Assembly (NCBI RefSeq): GCF_015356825.1
Contig: NZ_JAACYW010000017.1
Location: 16,843-80,842 of the forward strand
Source of the DNA: Catenulispora rubra
GTDB lineage: Bacteria; Actinomycetota; Actinomycetes; Streptomycetales; Catenulisporaceae
Length of the DNA: 64,000 nt
Reading direction: 5' to 3'
Under the pieces are notes generated by a model that was given only the letters and a program-made list of their open reading frames with translations, did no database searches and was not told where the DNA came from. This document shows, piece by piece, positions 26,101-38,100 of this stretch. Positions within the stretch are counted from its first letter, which is position 1; the number at the start of each line of letters is the position of its first letter. Both the position numbers and the translations under genes were made by a program.

Positions 26101-29100
26101 AGCCGAGGGCGACGCTGTGCGGCCGCTGTTGCGCCGGCTGGTCCGGGCTCCGGGCCGCCGACGCGCCGAGCAGGCGGCACGCGCGGGTCGTGCAGGTGCC
26201 GGTGTTGGTGGCGCGGACGTGGCCACCCGGCTGGCCGGACTGTCCGCCGAGCAGGCGACGGCTGAGGTCCTGGAGGTGGTGCGGGCGAGTGTGGCGGACG
26301 TGCTGGGGCACTCCCGCGCCGACGCCCTGGATCCCGGGCGGACCTTCCGCGAGTCGGGCTTCGACTCGCTGACCGCCGTGGAGCTGCGCAACCGGCTGGC
26401 CGCCGAGACCGGGCTCCGGCTGCCGGCCACGTTGGTCTTCGACTACCCGACTCCGGCGGAGCTCGGCGAGTTCCTGCGTGCGGAGCTGGTGGGCGACATT
26501 GTCGAGGCGGACGTGGCCGTGTCGCAGAACACGGTGTCACCGGCCGCCTCCGCCGATGCTGACGCCGACGCCGATCCGATCGCCATCGTAGGCATGAGCT
26601 GCCGCTACGCCGGCGGTGTCGAGTCGCCGGAAGGGCTCTGGGAGCTGGTGGCGCGCGGTGGCGACGCCATCGGTGCCTTCCCCGCCGACCGTGGCTGGGC
26701 CGAGGACCTCTACGACCCGGACCCCGGCGCGGCGGGCAAGAGCTATGCGCGCGAGGGCGGGTTCCTGTACGGCGCCGGGGAGTTCGACGCGGCCTTCTTC
26801 GGGATCAGCCCGCGCGAGGCGGTGGCGATGGACCCGCAGCAGCGGCTGCTGCTGGAGGCGTCGTGGGAGGCGTTCGAGGACGCCGGCATCGATCCCGCGG
26901 GCCTGCGGGGGAGCCGGACCGGGGTGTTCACGGGGCTGATCTACCACGACTACGCGCAGGGCGGCGCCGCCACTCCCGGCACCGAGGGGTATCTCAGCAC
27001 CGGTGGATCCGGGGGCGTGGCCTCGGGGCGCGTGTCGTACACGTTCGGCCTGGAGGGCCCTGCGGTGACCGTGGACACCGCGTGCTCGTCGTCACTGGTG
27101 GCGCTGCACTGGGCGGTGCAGGCGCTGCGGTCCGGCGAGTGCGACCTGGCGCTGGCCGGCGGGGTGACCGTGATGGCCACCCCCGACACGTTCGTTGACT
27201 TCTCGCGGCAGCGGGGCCTGGCGCGCGATGGCCGGTGCAAGGCGTTCTCCGACGATGCGGACGGCACCGGCTGGGGCGAGGGCGTCGGCGTGCTGCTGGT
27301 CGAGCGGCTGTCCGAGGCCGAACGGAAGGGCCACCGGGTGCTGGCCCTGGTGCGGGGCAGCGCGATCAACCAGGACGGCGCCTCCAACGGCCTGACCGCC
27401 CCGAACGGTCCCTCGCAGCAGCGGGTGATCCGGCAGGCGCTGGCCAACGCCGGCCTGACCACCGCCGACGTGGACGTGGTGGAGGCGCACGGCACCGGTA
27501 CCACGCTCGGCGACCCCATCGAGGCGCAGGCACTGCTGGCCACCTACGGCCGGGGCCGGCCCGCGGACCGTCCGCTGCTGATCGGCTCGGTGAAGTCGAA
27601 CATCGGGCACACCCAGGCGGCCGCCGGGGTGGCGGGCGTGATCAAGATGGTCGAGGCGATGCGGCACGGCGTGGTGCCCGAGTCGCTGTACGTCGGCGAG
27701 CCGTCGTCGCACGTGGACTGGTCGGCCGGGGCGGTCGAGCCGGTCCGGGCGGCCACGCCGTGGCCGGAGGTCGGGCGGCCGCGCCGGGCGGGCGTGTCCT
27801 CGTTCGGGTTCAGTGGGACGAACGCGCATGTGATCGTCGAGCAGGCGCCGCAGGGTGCTGAGTCGGTGGCTGTGCCCGAGCCGGTCACGACTACCGACGG
27901 AACGTTGCCGTGGGTGGTGTCGGCGAAGTCGCCGGAGGCGCTCGCCGACCAGGCGCGGCGGTTGCTGGAGCACCTTGACCGGAACCCGGAGGTCGCGCCG
28001 ACGGAGGTCGGGCACGCGCTGCTGGGGCGTTCGGTGTTCGAGCAGCGGGCGGTGGTGATCGGTCGGAAGTCGGCTGACTTCCGGGGCGGCTTGGCGGCGT
28101 TGGCTGCGGGTGATCCTTCTGCGCACGTGGTGACCGGCGCTGCGCCAGGTCGGTTGAGCAAGACCGTCTTTGTCTTCCCGGGTCAGGGTTCGCAGTGGCT
28201 GGGCATGGGTGTCGGGCTGATGGGCTCGTCGTTGGTGTTCGCGGAGTCGATGCGGGCTTGTGCGGCGGCTTTGGAGCCGTTTACGGGTTGGGATCTGATT
28301 GAGGCGTTGTCTGGGGATCTTGATCGCGTTGATGTGGTGCAGCCTGCGTTGTGGGCGGTGATGGTGTCGCTGGCCCGGTTGTGGGAGTCGCTGGGTGTGA
28401 CGCCGGATGCGGTGGTGGGCCATTCGCAAGGGGAGATTGCCGCCGCGCACATCGCCGGTGTGTTGTCGCTGGAGGATTCCGCTCGGATTGTGGCGCTGCG
28501 TTCGAAGTCGCTGGCCGGGATTGCCGGTCGGGGCGGGATGGTGTCGGTTCCGCTTGCCGCATCCGATGCTGAGGATTTGATCGCCCCGTGGTCGGGTCGG
28601 TTGGCTATCGCGACGGTGAACGGGCCGTCGTCGACGGTCGTTGCCGGTGAGATCGAGGCCGTGGACGAGTTTCTGGTCCATTGTGAGGCCGAGGGTGTTA
28701 GGGCTCGTCGGATCCCGGTGGACTATGCCTCGCACACCGCGCAGGTTCAGGCGTTGCGTGGCGAGTTGCTGGAGGTGCTGGCTCCGGTCGCGCCGCAGCA
28801 GGCGACGGTCGCGTTCTATTCGACGGTGGCCGGTCACGTCGGTGGTTCGATGGCTGACACCACGGTGATGGGTGCCGAGTATTGGTACGACAACTTGGCC
28901 AGCACGGTCGATTTCCATGCCGCCACGCGCGCTCTGCTTGAAGACGGCCACTTGTTGTTCGTCGAGGCCAGCCCGCATCCCGTGTTGACCGGCGCAATCC
29001 AAGAAGCCGCCGAAGAGTACGCGGTCGCTGTCACCGGCACTCTGCGCCGCGATGACGACAGCTGGGACCGGCTGCTGGCTTCCGTGGCCACCGCCGCGAC

Positions 29101-32100
29101 CCACACCGCCGTGGACTGGGCCGCCTTCTACCCCGCGACCCGGCCGGGCCACCTCGGCCTGCCGACCTACCCCTTCCAGCGTCAGCGTTACTGGATCGAG
29201 CGCACCTCCGGCTCCGCCGATCCGCACAGCATGGGCCTGCGCGCCGCCGAGCACGGTCTGCTCGGTGCGGCCGTGGTGCTCGCGGACGGTGAGGGGCGCC
29301 TGTTCACCGGGCGCCTGTCGCTGCGCAGCCATCCCTGGCTGGCCGACCACGCCGTCCACAGCCCGCTGCTGCCCGGGACGGCGCTGGCCGAACTGGCGCT
29401 GCACGCCGGCGAGGCCGTGGAAGCACCGTGGCTGGAAGACCTCGTCCTGGAGGCGCCCCTTGTCATCCCGGCTTCCGGGGGCGTGCACCTCCAGGTGTAC
29501 GTGTCAGCCGCCGACGACGACGGCCGTCGGGCCCTGACCATCCACTCCCAGCCCGACGGTGCCGCCCCCGAGGATGCCTGGACACGTCATGCCACCGGTG
29601 TTCTGACGTCGCAGGCAGCTGCTGTCCCGGACTGGGACGAGTGGGCAGGTCCGGCGGTCTGGCCTCCGGCCGGTACCACCTCCGTGTCCGTCGCAGACCT
29701 CTACGACCGCCTCGCCGACCTCGGCTACCACTACGGCCCGGCCTTCCAGGGTCTGACCGCGGCGTGGAGGGCCGGCGACACCCTCTATGCCGAGGTGGCG
29801 CTCCCGGCCGACCTCGCCGACGCCGACCAGTACGGCATCCACCCGGCGCTGTTCGACGCCGCGCTGCACCCGATCGCCGCCACGGGTCCCGATCCGGACG
29901 CGGGCCAGGTGCTGCTTCCGTTCGCGTGGTCGGACGTGCGGCTCCACGCCGTCGGCGCGCGCACCCTGCGCGTCCAGATCGCCCCCGCCGACGCCGGCGC
30001 GGTCCGGGTCCGGCTCGCCGATCCGGCCGGGCAACCGGTCGCCGAGGTCGGGTCGCTGGCGATGCGGCCGCTTTCGGTCGCCGAGCCGGCGACGGCCGAG
30101 GCCTCCGCGGTGACCGAGAACCTGTTCCGGCTGGCGTGGACACCGGTGTCCGCCACCGGCTCATCCGCGGCCGGTCGGGTCGTGTTCCTCGTCCGGGATG
30201 TGCCCGAGGCGCTGGTCGACGTGTGGCCCGACGCGGCCGTGGTCGCGAGCCGTTCCGAACTCGCGGCGCTCGCGGCCGGCGCTGTCGCCGCCGTGCCGGA
30301 CCTGGTTGTCGCGACCGGCCTGATGGAGAACTCCGGCCTCGCTGAAGGCGATGTCCCCGGATCCGTGCGCGAGGCTGCTCAGTACGCCCTGGAAACAGCG
30401 CAGGCGTGGCTGGCCGACGAGGCCTTCGCCGACAGCAGACTGTTGATGCTCACCCGGGGTGCGGTGGCCGTCGGCTCCGAGCAGCGCACGGACCTCGCCT
30501 CGGCACCGGTCTGGGGCCTGCTGCGCAGTGCGCAGACGGAGAATCCAGGCCGTCTCGTGCTCGTCGACATCGACGAGGACCCGCGCTCCCTGCAAGCCCT
30601 GCCGGCTGCGCTCGCCATCGGTGATGGCGATGGTGATGGCGATGCGCAGTTCGCGGTGCGTGAGGGAGTAGTGCTGGTGCCGAGGCTCGTCCGGGCCGGT
30701 GCGGCCGGCGGCGCGCTCATGCCGCCGCCGGGCCGTACGCCGTGGCGGCTGGACGTGACCAGCCGCGAGACCCTGGACGCGCTGTCCCTGGTCCCGGCCC
30801 CGGAGTCGGCCCAGCCGCTGCTGCCGCACCAGATCCGGGTGTCCGTGCGCGCGGCCGGGCTGAACTTCCGCGACGTGCTCATCGCGCTCGGCGTCTATCC
30901 GGGCGCCGCCTCCATGGGGATGGAGGGGGCCGGGGTAGTCACCGAGGTCGGCTCGGACGTGGCCGGACTGCGGCCCGGCGACCGCGTGACGGGGTTGATG
31001 GCCGGCGCGTTCGGCCCGGTGGCGGTGACCGACCACCGGCTGGTCGTCCGGGTTCCGGACGCCTGGTCGTTTCAGGACGCGGCGTCGGTGCCGACGGTGT
31101 TCGTCACCGCCTACCACGGCCTGGTGAACCTGGCCGGGGTGCAGCCGGGCGAATCGGTGCTCGTGCACGCGGCGGCCGGCGGGGTGGGTATGGCCGCGGT
31201 GCAGTTGGCGTGGCATCTGGGTGCTGAGGTCTACGGCACCGCGAGCGCCGGAAAGTGGGACGCGCTGCGTGCTTCCGGTCTGGACGAGGGGCACATCGCC
31301 TCGTCGCGGACGCTGGAGTTCGAGCAGCGGTTCCTGGCCGCGACCGGTGGTCGGGGCGTGGACGTGGTGCTGGACAGCCTGGCCGGGGAGTTCGTGGACG
31401 CCTCGCTGCGGCTGCTGCCGCGCGGCGGGCGCTTCATCGAGATGGGCAAGACCGACCTGCGCGATCCGCAGGCCGTGGCCCGGGCTCATCCCGGGGTCGA
31501 CTACCAGGCGTTCGACCTGGCCGCGGCGGCGCTCGCGGACCCGGACCTGTTCCAGCGGATGCTGGCCGAGGTCGTCGCCCTCTTCGAGCGGGGCGCGCTG
31601 ACGCTCTCGCCGGTGCGGACCTGGGACATCCGGCGCGCCCCCGACGCCTTCCGGACGCTCAGCCAGGCGCAGCACGTCGGGAAGCTGGTCCTGACCATGC
31701 CGCCGGAATGGGACCCGCAGGGCACGGTCCTGATCACCGGCGGCACCGGGACGCTGGGCGCGCAGATCGCCCGGCACGTCGCGGCGACCGGCCGGGCCGG
31801 TCACCTGGTCCTGCTCGGCCGGCGCGGCCCGGCGGCCCCGGGTGCGGCGGAACTGGTCGCGGAGCTGACCGCGTCGGGCGTGGCGGTGACCATCTCTGCG
31901 TGCGACGCCGCCGACCGGGACGCGCTGGCGGCGGTGCTGGATGCGATACCGGCCGAGCATCCGCTGACCGCGGTCGTGCACGCGGCGGGCGTGCTCGACG
32001 ACGGTCTGGTCGGCGGGCTGACGGCGGAGCGGCTGCGGATTGTGTTCCGGCCCAAGGTCGACGCCGCCTGGAACCTGCACGAGCTCACGCGGGATGCTGA

Positions 32101-35100
32101 TCTGGCCGCGTTCGTCCTGTTCTCCTCGATGGCTGGCGTGTTGGGCAGCCCTGGCCAGGGGAACTATGCGGCGGCGAACGTTTTCCTCGACGCGTTGGCC
32201 GAGTATCGGCACGCTCAGGGGCTTGCGGCGACCTCACTCGCGTGGGGTCTGTGGGAGCAGCGCAGTGCCATGACCGGGGAGGTGGATCAGGAGGATCTGG
32301 CCCGGCTGGGCCGGTTCGGCCTGCTGCCGTTGCGTTCGCAGGACGGGGTGGCGCTGTTCGACGCTGCGGTCGCCCTTGACGAGCCGACCGTGGTCCCGGC
32401 GCGGGTGGACGTGGCCCGGTTGGCGCGGGCCCAGGGCTCCGGCGCCGGCTCGGGCGTGGGCTCGGTGCCTGCGGTGCTCAGAGCGCTGATGCCGTCGCGG
32501 GCGGTGCGGCGGGTCGCGGCCGTCGGCGGTCCGGTTGCCGGTCGGCGGTTCGCCGGGATGTCGGCGGCGGATGTCGAGCGCGAGTTGCTGGATCTGGTGC
32601 GGGCCCATGCCGCTGCGGTGTTGGGGCATGCGGCTGTGGACCAGATCCGGCCGGACGGTGCGTTCCGGGAGTTGGGGTTCGACTCGTTGTCGGCGGTGGA
32701 GCTGCGTAACCGGCTGGCCTCGCTGTTCGACGTGCGGTTGTCCGCGACGGCGGTGTTCGACTACCCGACCCCGGTGGCTCTGGCCCGGTTCCTGCGCAGC
32801 GAGTTGTCGGGTGAGCCGGTGTCGGTCGCCGGACCGGTGGCGGCCGCTATGGCTTTGGACGAGCCGGTTGCCATCGTGGGCATCGGGATTCGGCTTCCCG
32901 GGGGCGTCAGCTCTCCGGAGGACCTGTGGGACCTGGTCGTGTCCGGCCGTGAGGCGATCGGTGGGATGCCCACTGACCGGGGTTGGGACGTGGAGGGGTT
33001 GTACGACCCCGATCCCGACCGTCATGGCAAGACCTATGCCCGTGAGGGCGGGTTCCTGTATGACGCGGCGGAGTTCGACGCGGGGTTCTTCGGGATCAGT
33101 CCGCGTGAGGCCACGGCGATGGATCCGCAGCAACGGTTGCTGCTGGAGGTTGCCTGGGAGGCGTTCGAGCGGGCCGGTATCCGTCCGGAGTCGGTGCGCG
33201 GCAGCCAGACCGGCGTGTTCGTCGGCGCTATTGCGCAGGACTACGGGTCGATGACGACGCCGGGTTTCGACGGCTATCTGCTGACCGGCAGGACGACCAG
33301 CGTCATCTCCGGCCGACTGGCCTATGCACTGGGGCTGGAGGGGCCTGCGATCACGGTGGACACCGCGTGTTCGTCGTCGTTGGTGGCGCTGCACCAGGCG
33401 TCGCAGGCGCTGCGCCAGGGCGAGTGCTCCCTGGCCGTGGCCGGTGGCGTGTCGGTGATGGCGACGCCTGGGTTGTTCACGGAGTTCAGTCGGCAGAGAG
33501 GGCTGGCGGCCGATGGCCGGATCAAAGCGTTCGCAGAAGCGGCGGATGGCACGGGCTGGGGCGAAGGCGTCGGTGTTGTACTGCTGGAGCGCCTTTCGGA
33601 TGCTCTCGAAAAGGGCCATCAGGTATATGCGGTGGTTCAGGGTTCTGCGGTCAACCAGGATGGTGCCAGCAATGGTCTTACTGCGCCTAACGGGCCGTCG
33701 CAGGAACGGGTGATCCGGCAGGCGCTGGCCAACTCCCGGCTGACCCCGGACGAGGTCGACGCGGTCGAGGCGCACGGCACGGGCACCACGTTGGGTGACC
33801 CGATCGAGGCGCAGGCGCTGATCGCGACCTACGGCCAGAACCGGTCCGAAGACCGGCCGTTGTGGCTGGGGTCGTTGAAGTCGAACGTCGGTCACACGAT
33901 GGCGGCCGCGGGCATCGCCGGCGTGATCAAGATGGTCATGGCGCTTCAGCACGAGACGTTGCCGATGACGTTGCGGGTGGACGCGCCGACGTCACACGTC
34001 GACTGGTCGGCCGGTGCGGTGGAGCTGCTGACCGAGACTCGGGCGTGGCCGGATCCCGGACGTCCGCGGCGGGCCGGGGTGTCGTCGTTCGGGATCAGTG
34101 GGACCAATGCGCACTTGATCCTGGAGCAGGCCCCTGAGGCCGCGGACGCGGAGACGCCGGAACCGGCGACGAGCACGGACGGGACGGTGCCGTGGGTGCT
34201 GTCGGCGAAGTCGCCGGAGGCGCTTGCCGAGCAGGCGCGGCAGCTGTTGGGACGTCTCGATGTCCGTCCGGAACTCACGCCGTCGCAGGTGGGGCATGCG
34301 CTGCTGGGGCGTTCGGTACTTGAGCAGCGAGCGGTGGTGATCGGCCGGGAGTCTGCTGATTTCCGGGATGGTCTGGCGGCGTTGGCTGCCGGTGATCCTT
34401 CGGCTCGCGTGGTGACCGGTAGGGGGGTTACGGAGTCCGGCAAGACGGTGTTCGTGTTTCCGGGTCAGGGTTCGCAGTGGTTGGGCATGGGCGTCGAGTT
34501 GATGGGCTCGTCGTTGGTGTTCGCGGAGTCGATGCGGGCTTGTGCGGCGGCGTTGGAGCCGTTTACGGGCTGGGATCTGATCGAGGCGCTGTCTGGGGAT
34601 CTTGATCGCGTCGATGTGGTGCAGCCTGCGTTGTGGGCCGTGATGGTGTCACTGGCGCGTCTCTGGGAGTCGTTCGGCGTGACGCCGGATGCGGTGGTGG
34701 GTCACTCGCAAGGTGAGATCGCCGCCGCGCACATCGCTGGTGTGTTGTCGCTGGAGGATTCCGCTCGGATTGTGGCGCTGCGTTCGAAGTCGCTGGCCGG
34801 GATTGCCGGTCGGGGCGGGATGGTGTCGGTGCCGCTTGCCGCGTCCGATGCGGAGAGCCTGATCGCCCCGTGGTCGGATCGGTTGGCTATCGCGACGGTG
34901 AACGGGCCGTCGTCGACGGTCGTTGCCGGTGAGATCGAGGCCGTGGACGAGTTTCTGGTCCACTGCGAGGCCGAGGGTGTTCGGGCTCGGAGGATCCCGG
35001 TGGACTACGCCTCGCACACCGCGCAGGTGCGGGAGCTGCGTCAGGAACTGCTGGAGGTGCTGGCTCCGGTCGAGGCACACCAGGCGACAGTCGCGTTCTA

Positions 35101-38100
35101 CTCCACAGTCTCCAGCCATGTCGGCGGTTCGATGGCCGACACCACGGTGATGGGCGCCGAGTACTGGTACGACAACCTGGCCAGTACCGTCGACTTCCAC
35201 GCTGCCACGCGCTCGCTGCTCGACGACGGTCACGTGTTGTTCGTCGAGGCCAGTCCGCATCCGGTGTTGACCGGTGCGGTGCAGGAGGCCGCCGAGGAGT
35301 ACGCGGTCGCTGTCACCGGCACGCTGCGCCGCGATGACGACAGCTGGGATCGGCTGCTGGCTTCGCTGGCCGTTGCCGCGACCCACACCACCGTGGACTG
35401 GGCCGGCTTCTACCCCGGCACTCACCCCAGCGCTCTCGACCTGCCGACGTATCCGTTCCAGCGCGAACGCTTCTGGCTGCCGGCGTCGGAGAGCGTCGGG
35501 TCGGCGGTGGCGAGTGGGCAGGCGGCGGTCGAGCATCCGTTGCTCGGTGCCGTGGTGGAGTTGGCGGGTTCCGACGGTGTGGTGCTGACCGGCCGGTTGG
35601 CGCTGTCGTCGCTGTCGTGGCTGGCTGATCATGCGGTGGCAGGCAGCGTTCTGTTGCCGGGCGCGGCGTTTGTGGAGCTGGCGCTGCGTGCTGGTGACGA
35701 GGTGGGCGCCGACCTGGTGGAGGAGCTGACGCTCCAGGCGCCGCTGGTGCTGGCTGAGACCGGTGAGGTGCAGCTGCGGGTCGAGGTCGGCGAGCCCGAT
35801 GAGGCCGGTCGGCGCGTGGTGGAGGTTCACTCGCGGCCTGGTGGTGCGGTCGTTGGCTCGCCGTGGACGTGTCATGCCGCTGGTGTGCTGGCCACCGGCG
35901 GCGCGCAGTCGCCGTGGGACGCGCGCGAGTGGCCGCCGACCGGGGCGACCGTGGTTGCGGCGCCGGATGGCGGTTGGTATCTGTGGCTGGCTGCGACCGG
36001 CTATGAGTACGGTCCGGCGTTCCAGGGGTTGCAGGCGGTGTGGCGGCGTGGCGATGAGGTGTTCGCCGAGGTCCAGCTGCCGACGGATCGGCACGCCGAG
36101 GCGACCGCTTTCGGGATCCATCCCGCGGTGCTCGACGCTGCCCTGCATGCGGCGTTGGTGACCGGCGCGGAGGATGAGCCGCTGCGGCTGCCGTTCGCGT
36201 GGACGGATGTGCGGCTGCATGCGACCGGCGCGACGAGCGTGCGCGTGCGGCTGGCCGCCGCGGGCCGCGATGCGCTCCGGGTGGACGTCGCCGACGCCGA
36301 CGGTGCACCGGTCGCCTCGGTCGGTTCGCTGGCGATGCGGCCGGTCGAGGCTGATCGGCTCGGCGGCATGCGGGATGCGCTGTTCCGGATGGAGTGGGTC
36401 AGTCGGCCGGCCCCGGCCCCGGCCGCCGCCGCGGCTTCGCTGGCCCTGGTCGGCGAGGACGGGCTCGGTCTCGGCGGCGTGGCAGCGATCCGGTGCACGG
36501 ACCTGGCCGAGCTCGATGCCAGCGCCGGACACGACTTTGTCCTGGCCGCTTTCTCCGGCGCGGTCGCCTTGTCCGATGGCGCAGGCTCCGGCGCGGCTGC
36601 CTTCTCCGGCGCGGTCGCCTTGTCCGATGGCGCAGGCTCCGGCGCGGCTGCCTTCTCCGGCGCGGTCGCCTTGTCCGATGGCGCAGGCTCCGGCGCGGCT
36701 GCCTTCTCCGGCACGGCCGTCTTGTCCGATGGCGCAGGCTCCGGCGCGGCTGCCTTCTCCGGCACGGCCGTCTTGTCCGATGGCGCAGCTTCCGGCGCCG
36801 CTGCGTTCTCCGGCACCGCCTTGTCCGATGGCGACTTTTCCAGCGACTCGGCGCGCGCCGAACTGCTCAAGGCCCTGTCGCTGGTCCAGGCGTGGCTCGG
36901 CGACGAGCGGTTCGAGGGCATGCGCCTGGCAGTGGTCACGCGCGGCGCCGTGGCGGCCGGTGACACCCGGCAGCCTGATCTGAGCACCGCCCCGGTGTGG
37001 GGCCTGCTGCGCTCGGCCCAGGCGGAGAACCCAGGGCGGTTCGTTCTTGTCGATCTCGATGAGGACGAGCGCTCCGTCCAGGCTCTGCCCGCCGCGTTGG
37101 CCGGCGGTGAGCCGCAGTTCGCGATCCGTGCCGGTGAGCTGCTGGTGCCGCGGCTGGTTCGCGCCGCGCCCGGCAGTGTCCTGACACCGCCGCCCGGTCA
37201 GGCGGCCTGGCGGCTGGACGCGACGGTTCCCGGCACCTTGGACGCGCTGTCGCTGGTGCCCGCGCCCGACGCGGTCCGGCCGCTGCTGCCGCACGAGGTC
37301 CGGGTCGCCGTGCGCGCGGCCGGGCTGAACTTCCGTGACGTGCTCATCGCGCTCGGCGTGTATCCGGGTGCGGCGTCGATGGGCAACGAGGGCGCGGGCA
37401 CCGTCGTGGAGGTCGGGTCGGCGGTCGCGGACCTGGCGGTCGGCGACCGGGTCATGGGCCTGATCCCCGGCGCCTTCGGGCCGCTGGCGGTGGTGGACCG
37501 CCGCCTGGTCGCGCCGGTCCCCGCCGACTGGGACTTCGAGCAGGCGGCCTCGGCCACCACGGTCTTTCTGACCGCGCTCTACGCCCTCACCGACCTGGCC
37601 GGGCTCCGGGCCGGCGAGCGGCTGCTGGTTCATGCGGCGGCTGGCGGCGTGGGTATGGCTGCGGTGCAGTTGGCGCGGCATCTGGGTGCTGAGGTCTACG
37701 GCACCGCGAGCGAGGGCAAGTGGGACGTGCTGCGCGCGGCCGGGCTCGACGACGAGCGCATCGCCTCCTCGCGCACGGCCGAGTTCGAGAGCCGCTTCGG
37801 CACGGCTACCGCGGGCGCCGGGATGGACGTCGTCCTGGACTCGCTCAGCGGCGAGCTGGTGGACGCCTCGCTGCGGCTGCTGCCGCGCGGCGGGCGCTTC
37901 ATCGAGATGGGCAAGACCGACGTCCGCGACCCCGGGCAGATCGCGCAGCGGCACGCTGGAGTGCACTACCGCGCGTTCGACCTGATGGAGGCCGGTCCGG
38001 ACCGGATCGCCGAGCTGCTCGCCGAGCTGGTGGACCTGTTCGAGGCGGGGACGCTGCGGCCGTTGCCGGTCCGCGCGTCCGACATCCGGCGGGCGGCCGA

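Noticed and set aside
20171..26311. Very long antisense open frame (2046 codons) opposite PKS B
   Set aside because: An Arg/His/Pro-rich shadow caused by GC bias in the third codon position of the real gene; no ribosome site and no protein-like motif.
36551..36838. CRISPR-like array
   Set aside because: Units are contiguous with no spacers, in frame within a PKS gene; a coding tandem repeat.
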